The position numbers and the translations under genes were made by a program. A stretch of 64,000 nucleotides of DNA. Origin: CAVUPF01 sp963803755. GTDB taxonomy: Bacteria > Actinomycetota > Thermoleophilia > Solirubrobacterales > 70-9. The notes under the pieces were generated by a model. That model did no database searches, was not told where the DNA came from, and saw only the letters and a list, made by a program, of their open reading frames with translations. The stretch spans positions 186,001 to 250,000 of the forward strand of contig CAWDNP010000012.1 in the NCBI GenBank assembly GCA_963803755.1. Reading direction: 5' to 3'. This document shows, piece after piece, positions 10,248 through 19,785 of this stretch; the stretch's first letter is position 1; every line of letters starts with the position of its first letter.

Positions 10248-12470
10248 ATGACGACCGAGCAAGCGACCTATGACGCCGGGGCGGTGGAGGCCGCCCGGCA
10301 GGAGGCGTGGTCGCGGCGGGGTGCATTTGAGACGCCGGTGCCGCCCGAGGGGCGGTCCGGGGTCTACGTGAAGCCTTCCAGTCCGTTCACCTCGGGCAAC
10401 CTCCATATGGGCCACGTGCGCGACTACGCGATCGGCGACGCCTACGCGCGCTTCCGCCGCGCCCGCGGCGACGCCGTGCTCTTCGGCTTCGGCTTCGACG
10501 CCTTCGGCCTGCCCGCCGAGCTCGCCGCGATCGAGCGCCGGGAGCCACCCGCCGATTGGGTCGGCCGCAGCGGCGAGCGGATGCTCGCCCAGATGAGGCG
10601 CCTCGGCTTCTCCTTCGATTACGAGCCGCGTCTTCTACAGCTCCGACGAGGGGCAGTACCGCTGGTCGCAATGGCTCTTCCTTACCCTGCTCGACGCCGG
10701 TTTGATCTACCGCGACGACGCCACCGTCGACTGGTGCGATCACTGCCAGACCACGCTCGCCGCGCTCCAGGTCGAGGACGGCCGCTGCTGGCGCTGCCAC
10801 AACGAGGTCCGCCTCATCCGCCGCCCGACCTGGTTCCTGCGCATCGCGCCCTACCTCGAGGAGAACGACCGCAACCTCGACCGGCTCGAGCGCTGGGACG
10901 AGCTCTCCCTCGCCACGCAGCGCTACATCCTGGGGCGCAGCGACGGGGTGGAGCTCGACCTCGAGGGGTCCGACGGCCGCGCCCTCACCGTCTTCACGCC
11001 CCACCGGGACTCGGTCGGCGAGGCGCGCTTCGTGCTGCTCTCGCCGCGCCACCCGGACGGTCGAGGCGTGGGCCTCGGGACCGGGCGTCGGAGCCGAGCT
11101 GGACGAGATGCGCTCGGGCGGCTGGGAGCGCAGCGCCCGCGACGCCTCGGTGGTGCCGGCGATCGACACCGGGGCATCGGTCACCGGCCCCGCGGGCGGC
11201 GAGCTTCCGGTCTTCGTATCGCCGATCGTCGACGCCCGCTACGGCCCGACCGCGGCGCTCGGCATCCCCGCGGTCGACGAGGCCGACGAGGCGATCGGGC
11301 GGCGGATGCCGCGCACCCCTGTCGAGGCGCCGGCCGGAGCGTCGCGCCGGGCAATCGAGCCGCGGGAGGCCACCCGCTACCGCGCCTCCGACTTCTCGAT
11401 CTCCCGCCAGCGCTACTGGGGGACGCCGATCCCGGTCATCCACTGCGAGCGATGCGGGCCGGTCCCGGTCCCTTTCGAGGAGCTGCCGGTGCGCCTGCCG
11501 CGCGACATCGAGCCGACCGGGGAAGGCAACCCGCTCGCCGAGCGCCCCGACTTCGTCGACGTCCCTGCCCGCGCTGCGGCGAGCCGGCCAAGCGCGAGAC
11601 CGACACCCTCGACTGCCACTTCGACGCGCTGTGGCTGTGGATACCCGCCGCGGTGCCCCCCGAGGATCGGGCCGAGAAGATGTTCGAGCACCCCGACCTG
11701 CGCCGGTGGCTGCCGGCCGAGCGCCTCGTCGCCGGCGCCGACAGCGGCGGCTTCGTCTTCGACCAGCGCGTCCTCACCAAGGCGCTGCGCGACATCGGCC
11801 CGCTCTCCTTCCTCGCGGACGGCGAGCCCTTCGCCGGCTGCCTCTTCCACGAGATGGTGATCGCCGAGCGGGCGCAAGATGAGCAAGCACCTCGGCAACG
11901 TGGTCGACCCCGACGAGCTGGTCGAGCGCTACGGCGCCGACACTGTGCGCCTCGCCGTCCTCTACGCCGCCGGGCCGGCGAAGACCCTCAACTGGAACGA
12001 CGGGGCGATCCGCTTCGCCCGCCGCTTCCTGCTGGGCGTCTGGGACTACTCGCACGAGCGCTTCGACAGCCGCGGAGGGCGCGCCGGCCGACGCGGAGGC
12101 GGCCGCCGACACCGAGTTCCTTCGCGAGCGCCTGCGCAAATGGTGCGAGAACGGGCTGGAGCGGATCACCGCCGACCTCGAGAACCTGCAGATGCACAAG
12201 GCGGTGCGCAACGTGACCCGGCTCTTCGAGCGGATCCAGGACTTCGAGAAGCGCGTCGTGCAGCGACGCGGGGCGCTGGGCCGCGAGGATGCCGAGGCCC
12301 AGGTCGCGGCGCTCGTCGTGCTCGCCCAGGCGCTCGCCCCATTTGCCCCGCACGCCGCTGAGGGGCTGTTGATCGCCTCTGGGCGGGAGGACGGGCCGGG
12401 TCTGCCGGGGCCGTGGCCGGAGGCGGTTCCCGCTCTAGACGCAGCGGCGCCCAAGCCCCTCACTCGCTGA
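10248..12470 (+). CDS. Divergent leucyl-tRNA-synthetase-like class I enzyme, several frameshifts
   Basis: Reconstructed length about 740 residues. LeuRS-type features are the HIGH variant H-M-G-H-V-R-D-Y, F-D-A-F-G-L-P-A-E, zinc pairs C-D-H-C and C-W-R-C then C-E-R-C and C-P-R-C, I-S-R-Q-R-Y-W-G-T-P-I-P, and K-M-S-K-H-L-G-N. Differences from ordinary LeuRS: the P-Y-P-S-G before HIGH is P-F-T-S-G; the T-T-R-P-D-T editing motif is F-T-P-H-R-D-S-V; the region that normally holds the two leucine-pocket histidines reads D-S-G-G-F-V-F-D-Q; and the C-terminal tRNA-binding domain is absent. Frames change near 10632, 11058, 11566, 11872 and 12078, probably assembly errors. RBS GAAGG. It directly follows the atypical tRNA, suggesting a dedicated pair. 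Confidence 0.8.
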
Positions 12471-12544
12471 CAAGATGTCCAATTTCACGGCAGCGCTTTC
12501 ACCAACGCCTGCCGGCCCTTTAAGCTAATAGGCAGAATCTCGCT

Positions 12545-13863
12545 ATGGCTGAGGGGTTGCCGACAGATCCGAGGGGGGCCGAGTCACCGCGCACCCGCTC
12601 TTGCGCGACGGAGCTCCTCTGTCGCGACTGTGGCTACCGCACGCCACTCACCGAGACGACGTTCCGCTGCCCGGGCTGTGACGCGGGCCTCGATATCGAA
12701 TACGACTACGAGCTGGCCAGGGCGCGGGTGGCGGAGCTGGCACCGGGCGGCCGGCCATCCAACATCTGGCGCTTTGAGGAGCTGCTGCCGATCACAGACC
12801 GCAAGCGCTCAGGCCAGGGTCGGGCAGTTCTCCGGCCAGACCCCGCTGATCCATGCCGAGCGCCTTGGCGCCGAGCTGGGCCTTCACAACCTCTACTTAA
12901 AGGACGACTCGACCAACCGGCCCTCGCTCTCCTACAAGGACCGCGTCGTCGCAATCGCCGTCGCCCGTGCGCTGGAGTTGGGCAGCACCGAGATCGGCTG
13001 CGTATCGACCGGCAACGTCGGCACCGCCACCGCCTCCCTCGCCGCCAAGGCAGCTCTTAAGCCCTACGTCTTTTATCCCGCCAACCTGGAGCGGGCCAAG
13101 GCGCGCAGCTGCCGCGCCCTGGGGGCCCAGGTCTGCCAGCTAAACGGCAACTACGATGAGGCCAACCGCGCCTGCCGCGAGCTGGCCGAAGCGAGCGGCA
13201 TCCCCTTCGCCAACATCACCTTGCGCCCGTTCTATGCGGAGGGGGCAAAGACGCTTGCCTTCGAGGTCGATCGAGCAGCTCGACTGGCACTCGCCCAACC
13301 ACATCGTGATGCCGGCGGCGGGCGGGACCCTCTCCTCGCGCGTCCATAAGGGGCTAAATGAGCTGGAGATCGTCGGTTTGGCCCAGACCGCTGCGACCAA
13401 GCTTCACGTCGGCCAGCCGACCGGCTGCTCTCCGATCGCAACGGCGATCGTTAAGGGCGCCGAGAAGATCGTGCCCCAGCAGCCCGAGACGCTGGCGCAC
13501 TCGCTGGCGATCGGAGCGCCCGGCGATGGCCCACTCGTCCTCGATGCCGTGCGCAGCCGCGGCGGATCGGCGGCGGCCGTGGCCGACGGGGAGATCATCA
13601 CCGCGATGGAGCTGCTCGCTGGGACCGAGGGGGTTCTCACCGAGCCCGCAGGCGGCACCACCCTCGCCGCGACGATGAAGCTCGCCGAGCGCGGCGTCCT
13701 TGATCCCGACGACACAATTGTCATCGTGATCAGCGGCAACGGCTTAAAGACCCTAGCCGAGCAGCCGATCAGGCCATGGCCGGAGATGGTTCCCTGCGAC
13801 GCCGTCGCGATGGAGGAAGTCGTGATGGAGTTCCGCCACGACGGCGTTGGCGCACCGAGCTGA
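12545..13863 (+). CDS. thrC: Threonine synthase, two frameshifts
   Basis: PLP-dependent threonine synthase (O-phosphohomoserine to threonine), about 438 residues. The N-terminal zinc-ribbon-like C-R-D-C ... C-P-G-C is followed by F-S-G-Q-T-P-L-I, the PLP lysine in S-L-S-Y-K-D-R, and the phosphate-binding S-T-G-N-V-G-T-A. The C-terminal part has P-A-A-G-G-T-L and V-I-S-G-N-G-L-K. Frames change near 12812 and 13267, and the three pieces join into a full-length protein. It stands alone, 74 bp after the synthetase-like gene and convergent with the antiporter. The second half contains two to three fewer conserved glycines than usual, so a related PLP lyase cannot be fully excluded. Confidence 0.85.
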
Positions 13864-13875
13864 GCCTGGCTGTCT

Positions 13876-15420
13876 TCAGCTCCTGATCCGCGCCTCCTCA
13901 AGGTCGAGGTCGCGCTCGATCTGGCGCATCGTGGTGTTGGGTAGGCGGCCGCTGCCGCGCAGCTCGAGAAGCTGGTCGCGCTCGACCCCGATCAGCTCGC
14001 GGCGCAGCTGTCCGTACTCGGCGAGGCGCTCCTGGCGCGCCGCGGTCTCGGGGTCCTCGCCGCCGAGCACCGCCGCGCACATGCGGAAGCGGGCCCGGTA
14101 GAGGTCGCGCAGTCGCTTTAGCTGCGACTCGCCGGCTCGTTCCTCCTCTTCGATCTCGTCGAGGCGGTCAAGTGCGGCCTGGGCTGCCTCCATCCGCGCC
14201 ACCGCCTCCTCGTCGCTCCAGCGACGCGGCTCTCCCAGGTGCAGAGCGCGGATCACTAACGGCAGCGAGAGCCCCTGGCCGACCAGGGTGACCAGGATCA
14301 GGGCGAAGCTGAGAAAGACGATCTCCGGGCGGGCGCCGACGCTGAGCGGCACCGCCAGCGCCGCCGCGAGCGAAACCGCTCCGCGCATCCCGCTCCAGCC
14401 AACGGCGAAGCGCTGGCCGACCGTGTCGCCGGCGTCGGAGCCCATCGCGAAGACGAAGGCGAGGCGGGCGGCGATCGAGACGGCGGCAATCGCCGCCACC
14501 GGCCCCAGCAGCTCACCGACCCCCGAGGAGGTCTGGTTGAGCGTGTCGACGATGGACGGAAGCTGCAGGCCGAGCAGCACGAACAGGGTCATCTCCAGGG
14601 CGAAGACGAAGACGCTCCAGAAGGCGACTGCGCTGAGCCGGGTATCGGCGTCGAGGGTGCGCGGTGACTGGTAGCCGGCATAGACGCCGGAGACGACCGC
14701 CGCCAGCACCCCGGAGACGTGCAGCTGCTCGGCGCCGATGTAGGCGCCGTAGGCGGTGAGGACGGTGAGGACGATGACCAGGCCGGTATCGGTCTGGCGG
14801 CGGATGACGATGCTGAACAGAGCGCCGACCGCGAGCCCGAAGGCCAGGCCGCCGACCGAGATGCCGACGAACTCCAGCGCCGCGCCGCCGAGGCTGAAGG
14901 CGCCACCGGTGGCGACCCCGATCGCGATCCGGTAAAGGACCAGCGCCGTGCCGTCGTTGATCATCGACTCCCCTTCGATCAGAAGGCGCACCCGCTCCGG
15001 GGCACCGAGGCGGCGAAAGATGGAGGTCGCAGAGACGGCGTCGGTGGGGGCGAGCACGGCGCCGAGGACAGCGGCGTCGGCCCAAGTCAGCTCGGGGACG
15101 AGGGCGTGGGCCACCAGCGCCACTACCGCTGCGGTGAGGAAGACTAAGGCGATCGCCAGCAGCGCCAGCGGCCGCATCAGCGCCCGCAGCTCGTGCGCGG
15201 AGGTGCGCCACCCCGCCGCGTAGACGAGCGGCGGCAAGAAGACGAGGAAGACGACTTCGGGGTTGAGTTCCACCTCCGGCAGGCCGGGGATGAGCGCGAT
15301 GCCCAGGCCGCCGAGCACGAGCACGATCGGCGCCGGGATCTTGCCGAACTCGGCGACCCGGACCAGCAGCGCCGCGGCCAGCAGCAGGACCAGGATGTAC
15401 TCGATGTCGTGCACGAGCAC
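13876..15420 (-). CDS. Na+/H+ antiporter, CPA1 (NhaP) family
   Basis: An intact 514-residue protein, GTG start at 15420. About 12 membrane helices fill residues 1-400, with the CPA1 signatures A-P-T-D-A-V-S-A-T-S and E-G-E-S-M-I-N-D-G-T-A-L, which hold the ion-binding Asp, and W-S-G-M-R-G-A-V-S. A cytosolic C-terminal tail (about 410-514) is rich in Glu/Arg and predicted to be coiled coil. It exports Na+ or K+ in exchange for protons and helps pH homeostasis. It is divergent from the DsbA-like gene, with only 15 bp between the two start codons. Confidence 0.93.
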   Translation of the reverse strand: MLVHDIEYILVLLLAAALLVRVAEFGKIPAPIVLVLGGLGIALIPGLPEVELNPEVVFLVFLPPLVYAAGWRTSAHELRALMRPLALLAIALVFLTAAVVALVAHALVPELTWADAAVLGAVLAPTDAVSATSIFRRLGAPERVRLLIEGESMINDGTALVLYRIAIGVATGGAFSLGGAALEFVGISVGGLAFGLAVGALFSIVIRRQTDTGLVIVLTVLTAYGAYIGAEQLHVSGVLAAVVSGVYAGYQSPRTLDADTRLSAVAFWSVFVFALEMTLFVLLGLQLPSIVDTLNQTSSGVGELLGPVAAIAAVSIAARLAFVFAMGSDAGDTVGQRFAVGWSGMRGAVSLAAALAVPLSVGARPEIVFLSFALILVTLVGQGLSLPLVIRALHLGEPRRWSDEEAVARMEAAQAALDRLDEIEEEERAGESQLKRLRDLYRARFRMCAAVLGGEDPETAARQERLAEYGQLRRELIGVERDQLLELRGSGRLPNTTMRQIERDLDLEEARIRS

Positions 15421-15435
15421 ATAACATCGTGCCGC

Positions 15436-15966
15436 GTGGACGACAGGCTCTCACCCCCGCTCGAGGAGATCGACCACGTCCGCGGGGAGCGCGGGGCGCC
15501 GCTCGAGCTGGTCATGTTCGGAGACTTCCAGTGTCCCTTCTGCCTCGGCGCCCAGTCGGTTCTGCGCCGGGTGCGCGAGCGACTTGGCGATCGGCTCGTC
15601 TTCGCCTTCCGCCACCTGCCGATCCCCGAGCGCCACCCGCTGGCACCGCTCGCGGCCGAAGCCAGCGAGGCCGCCGCTGCGCAGGGAAGCTTCTGGGAGT
15701 ACCACGACGCCCTCTTCGCGGCACAGCCAAAGCTCTCCCGCGAGACGATGCTGGAGGTCGGACGCGAGCTGGGGCTCGACGTCGAGCGAATGGTGACGGA
15801 GTTGGAGGCCGGGGCCTGGCGCGAGCGGGTGGAGCGGGATCTGGGCTCTGCCGAGCAGAGCGACGCGACCGGCACCCCGACCTTCTTCGCCAATGGCCGC
15901 CGCCACTACGGTGCCTACGACGCGTCGTCCCTGGTCGAAGAGTTAACAGCTTCGTCGCAAAACTGA
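15436..15966 (+). CDS. DsbA-family thioredoxin-fold protein
   Basis: About 176 residues from the GTG at 15436 (V-D-D-R-L-S-P-P). It has a thioredoxin fold with the redox motif C-P-F-C in F-G-D-F-Q-C-P-F-C, a helical insertion, and the cis-proline loop G-T-P-T-F-F. This matches the DsbA/FrnE-like group, which makes or reshuffles disulfides. No signal peptide precedes the domain, so it may act in the cytosol or be mis-started. It starts 15 bp from the divergent antiporter gene, so the two share a very compact promoter region. Confidence 0.88.
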   Translation: MDDRLSPPLEEIDHVRGERGAPLELVMFGDFQCPFCLGAQSVLRRVRERLGDRLVFAFRHLPIPERHPLAPLAAEASEAAAAQGSFWEYHDALFAAQPKLSRETMLEVGRELGLDVERMVTELEAGAWRERVERDLGSAEQSDATGTPTFFANGRRHYGAYDASSLVEELTASSQN

Positions 15967-16293
15967 TACTGGCTCTCAACCACCGGCTAACAACGGGGGT
16001 TGTTTAGGCATCCTTAGGTGGGGGAAGCAATTCTTTCCCGACCCTCCACCTGACGAGCGACTTCGACCAGCTCATCGCGACAATCACCAATCACCAGCTG
16101 CCGCTGTCGGCCCTGCTGGCCGTCAGCTCGATCCGAATCGAGGACTGACGCTGGACCCGACAACAGGATAGCCGTCCGTCACTGGGCGATCGCCGTCTGT
16201 GGCCGGGGGCTTTGCGGTTCTCGGTCACAGACGATCGCGATGGCCAACTAAAAGCCTCGAGATGCGTTAAGTCGTTCGTAAGCCTGGGTTGGC
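15967..16293. other. Gene-free stretch with a possible coding remnant
   Basis: No complete gene. Bases 16038-16148 on the plus strand read as 36 sense codons followed by TGA (ending L-L-A-V-S-S-I-R-I-E-D) without a start codon, which may be the 3' end of a decayed gene. Nothing else recognised. Confidence 0.3.
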
Positions 16294-17761
16294 ATGCTGC
16301 CGGGTCTGTTGACTCGCACCCACGCCCTCATCGGCGCCTTGGTCTTGCTCGTCGCCGCGCTCATGCTGTGCTTTGACGGGACCCGGGACGGCGACCTGTA
16401 CCTGCAGATGCTCGGCGGACGGCTGATCGCCCAGCACGGGTTCACCAACGTCGATCCATTCCCAACGATCGCCCAGGGCACCTCCTGGCTCAATCAGCAG
16501 TGGCTCACCGAGCTGACCGTCTACCAGGTGGCCCAGTTGATCGGTGTGACCGGCCTGACGATCGCCTACGCGGGGCTGCTAGCTGTGCCGCTCGCCCTGC
16601 TGCTCTGGCTCTGTCGGCGCAAGGGCCCAGCGATGATGGTCGCTCTCGCGGCGCTCTACTGCCCGGGGCTGTGGGTGATCGTCCATCCCCGGGCCGCGGG
16701 CTTCACCCTGCTCGCCTTCTCCGTGATCGTCGGGATCGTGGCGCTGACTTGGCTCGCGCCGAGGTCCTCTCCCGGGGCCAGCCGGCGCTTTCGATTCGGC
16801 ATACCGGCGATCCTTCTCGTGTTCGCTCTCTGGGCAAACCTCCACGGAGGATTCATCGCCGGCCTGCTCCTGATTGGTGTGGTCACCGCAGGGCTGGCAC
16901 TCGATCGAGTGCGCGGGTTGTCTGAGGCTGTCGGAGCCCACCGTTTCGTCGTGCTGGGCCTGACTGGCGCGCTCGCGGCGATTACGGTCACGCTCGCGTC
17001 GCCTCTTGGCGCTGAAATCTGGGCCTACATCCTCAGCTTTCGCAACCCCGCGATAGCGTTTGTTAGCAGCGAATGGGAATCCGCGCTGGGATCGCCCCTG
17101 GCGATGGCGTACCTGGCGGTCGCCGCCGGATTCGCCGCCTGGCTCTGGTCCAGGGTGCCATCTCCCCGACCGCTCGGCCCGCCGCTGGTCACCGCGGGCT
17201 TTCTTGTCTTCGCGGTCCTTGCGCTGCGCAACCTGGTCTTCATCGGCCCGGCGCTCGCCCTGCAAATCGCCGTTCTCGGCTCCCGACCGCGAAGTGACCG
17301 TCCCTCGCCCGCTGATCGGGCTGGCCGTCGCGGCATCCGCTTCCGCCGCGCTGGTCTGGGTTACGGCGGTCGGCCCGGCGCGCAATGAACAGCCACTGGG
17401 GTCGACGCTCGTCAACTACGCCACCGAACACCCCCCGCGAGAAGGACACATCGCCAGCTATGCGAGCGTTGGCTCCTACATGCTGTGGCGATCTCCCCGG
17501 ACGCCGGTCGAGCTCGACGGGTGGCTGGAACACTTCTCGGCGGCAGAGCTTCGCGGGACCTACGCCGTGCTCGACGGTAGGAGGGCCAATCCCACCCGCC
17601 TAGTCTCGCGGCTTCACATCGGGGCGGTGATCGCCGACCGCCGCGGCGCAATTAGGGCCCTGCTCAATCACGGCTTTGTGGCGAAGCTCACTACGCCGGA
17701 CGGTGCCTACCTGGTGCGCCGCCTCCCGCCGTGGAAGCCGCGCACGCTCGCCTCTGCATAG
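16294..17761 (+). CDS. Polytopic membrane protein, GT-C-like, one frameshift
   Basis: About 489 residues when the frame change near 17285 is joined. The N-terminal ~350 residues contain about ten membrane helices. The first loop has D-G-D-L-Y-L-Q-M-L-G-G-R and L-N-Q-Q-W-L-T-E, a layout seen in polyprenyl-dependent glycosyltransferase-like membrane proteins, but no family can be named with certainty. The C-terminal ~120 residues are soluble and include E-L-D-G-W-L-E-H-F. Convergent with the MocR gene, whose stop lies 9 bp away. Confidence 0.7.
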
Positions 17762-17769
17762 TGGGTCGA

Positions 17770-19098
17770 TCAAGCCGTTCGAGTCCGATGCGCCGGCCGC
17801 AGCGCAGCCTCGATCGCCTCGGCCAGCTCGTCCGCCTCGCGCTCCTCCAGCGTGCTGATCGTGACCCGGACCGCGCGCTCGCTCTGCAGCCGGTAAGGCG
17901 CTCCTGGGGAGACCGCCCAGCCCTGTTCGAGCAGCGACTGCACGACAGGCGCTTCCTCGGGAACCGGAATCCACACCGTGATGCCAGCCGATGCCTGGGC
18001 CTCGATCCCCCGCTGGGCAAGCTTCTCGACGAAGCGATCCCGGCGCTCGCCGTACACCTCGGCGGTTTGCTCCAGGGTGGCGGCTACACCAGCGTCCGAC
18101 CACAGCATCGCTACCAGGCTCTGGAGCAGGTGGCTCGTCCAGTGGGGGCCGATCGCCTGGCGGCCGCGTACCCGGCTGATCGTCTGGGCGTCACCGGCTA
18201 GGAGGGCGAGGCGAATGTCGGGGCCTAGGGACTTGGCCACCGAACGCGCCGCCGCCCACCTGCTCCGCCCGGTCGTCAGCGTCAGCCGTGGCGACCCGGC
18301 GATCGGCCCGAGGTGATCGTCCTCGACGATCATCACGTCGGGAGCATCGTCAAGGACACGTCGAAGCTGCTTGGCACGTGTCTTGTTGAGCGATGCCCCA
18401 GTCGGGTTCTGGCCGCGCGGGTTGATCACAACCGCGGTGGCGCCATCGCCAAGGGCCTCGGCAAGGGCTGCCGGGACCATCCCCTTCTCATCAATCGGGA
18501 CCGGCTGCAGCGCCAGCCCCAGGGCTCGCAAGAGGTCGAAGAGGCCCGCGTAGCCAGGATCCTCCACGGCGACGATGTCACCGGATCGGAGCTGCGCCTG
18601 CAGCGCCCGCTCGATCCCATCGAGGGCGCCGCTGACGACGGCTATATCCCTGGCGCCGATTCCGACCTCCGCGAACTCCGCTTCGGCTAGGCGAATCAGC
18701 TCGGGGACGGCCGGCTCACCACCGTAGAGCTGGTGGGGAGGCTCCATCCGGCGCAAGAACGGCCCCAGGTCGGGGAGCAGGGTGGGGTCGGGGTTGCCGC
18801 TCGCCAGGTCACGAGCCCCGGCTGGAATCGCCGACCCAAGCCAGGCTCCCGCGATCGGCGGACGCCAGCTGACGTAGGAGCGACTCCGCGCCCGTGTCAC
18901 CACGAGCCCCCGGGAGCGAAGGTCTGTGAGCGCGGCGGCGATCGTCGTGGGGCTAACCCCGAGCTGAGTCGCGAGCCGGCGAACCGCAGGCAGCGGATCG
19001 CCGGGGCTGAGCGCGCCCTTCTCTATCGCTCGCTCGACGCTTGCGGCGATCTCCCTCGCGCCCTTTCCGGAAATTCGATATTGTTTCAGTTCAGACAC
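17770..19098 (-). CDS. MocR-type regulator (GntR HTH fused to aminotransferase fold)
   Basis: An intact 442-residue protein, GTG start at 19098. Residues 8-75 form a GntR winged helix (L-P-A-V-R-R-L-A, then V-S-P-T-T-I-A-A-A). The remainder is a fold-type-I aminotransferase domain with N-P-R-G-Q-N-P-T-G and the PLP-lysine region R-S-V-A-K-S-L-G-P. MocR proteins bind PLP and usually control vitamin B6 or amino acid genes. The divergent neighbour is an FMN-binding PNPOx-fold protein whose start is only 20 bp away, a classical MocR arrangement, so that gene is the likely target. Confidence 0.9.
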   Translation of the reverse strand: MSELKQYRISGKGAREIAASVERAIEKGALSPGDPLPAVRRLATQLGVSPTTIAAALTDLRSRGLVVTRARSRSYVSWRPPIAGAWLGSAIPAGARDLASGNPDPTLLPDLGPFLRRMEPPHQLYGGEPAVPELIRLAEAEFAEVGIGARDIAVVSGALDGIERALQAQLRSGDIVAVEDPGYAGLFDLLRALGLALQPVPIDEKGMVPAALAEALGDGATAVVINPRGQNPTGASLNKTRAKQLRRVLDDAPDVMIVEDDHLGPIAGSPRLTLTTGRSRWAAARSVAKSLGPDIRLALLAGDAQTISRVRGRQAIGPHWTSHLLQSLVAMLWSDAGVAATLEQTAEVYGERRDRFVEKLAQRGIEAQASAGITVWIPVPEEAPVVQSLLEQGWAVSPGAPYRLQSERAVRVTISTLEEREADELAEAIEAALRPAHRTRTA

Positions 19099-19117
19099 TC
19101 AATCTGTACTGTAACAA
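19081..19117. promoter_or_regulatory. Candidate MocR operator between divergent genes
   Basis: TTGTTTCAG (19081-19089) and CTGTAACAA (19109-19117) form an inverted repeat with one mismatch, 19 bp apart. The left arm lies inside the first codons of the MocR gene and the right arm ends one base before the ATG of the divergent gene. Autoregulation by MocR is an inference from position. Confidence 0.4.
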
Positions 19118-19118
19118 A

Positions 19119-19775
19119 ATGCCTCAGACATCGAGAACGAAACTGCGCAGGAAGCCGGGGCGCGGCTCCCATGACCGCGAGGTCATCGAGACGATCCTCG
19201 ACGAGGCGGTCGTCTGCCACCTCGGGGCGATCGATGAGAGCGGGTGCCCGGTGGTGACTCCGACGCTTCACGTGCGGGTAGGCGAGCACGTCTATGTCCA
19301 CGGCTCGGCGGCGAGCCGCACGCTCCGCACGGCGAGCCGGTCGGAGGTCTGCCTGACCGCGACCCTGCTCGATGGCCTGGTTCTCGCCCGCGCGGCCATG
19401 CATCACTCGGCGAACTATCGCTCGGTCATGCTCTTCGGCTGCGGCCGGCAGATCAAGGACGCCGATGAGAAGCGCCGTGCGCTCAAGGCCCTTATCGAGA
19501 AGCTCGTGCCCGGACGTTGGGCGGACGTTCGGTCCCCGACCGACAAGGAGCTACGTGTCACCTCGGTTCTCAGGATTCCGCTGGAGGAGGCCTCGGCAAA
19601 GATTAGAAGTGGCCCGCCAGTCGATGATGAGGCCGATCACGAGTTGCCCGTCTGGGCGGGGGTGGTGGGCCTGCATCTTGTCGCTGGCGAGTCCGAGCCC
19701 GACGAGCGGCTCACGCCTGGCATCGAGCGCCCCGACTACATCGACTCTCTCTTGAGGAATACACAGCGACGCTAG
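19119..19775 (+). CDS. FMN-binding split-barrel protein (PNPOx-like)
   Basis: About 218 residues from the ATG at 19119, chosen because it clears the divergent gene's coding region. It has the pyridoxamine 5'-phosphate oxidase-like fold: an opening helix R-E-V-I-E-T-I-L-D-E-A, strands C-H-L-G-A-I-D-E-S-G-C-P-V-V-T-P, then Y-V-H-G-S-A-A-S-R-T and a flavin-contact region M-H-H-S-A-N-Y-R-S-V. Related proteins use FMN or F420 and are often controlled by a neighbouring MocR regulator, as here. Substrate unknown. Intact. Confidence 0.85.
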   Translation: MPQTSRTKLRRKPGRGSHDREVIETILDEAVVCHLGAIDESGCPVVTPTLHVRVGEHVYVHGSAASRTLRTASRSEVCLTATLLDGLVLARAAMHHSANYRSVMLFGCGRQIKDADEKRRALKALIEKLVPGRWADVRSPTDKELRVTSVLRIPLEEASAKIRSGPPVDDEADHELPVWAGVVGLHLVAGESEPDERLTPGIERPDYIDSLLRNTQRR

Positions 19776-19785
19776 GGTGAGGTCG

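Noticed and set aside
10083..10415. Minus-strand open frame across the tRNA
   Set aside because: It reads G-I-E-P-T-T-F-G, the usual translation of the antisense strand of a tRNA gene.
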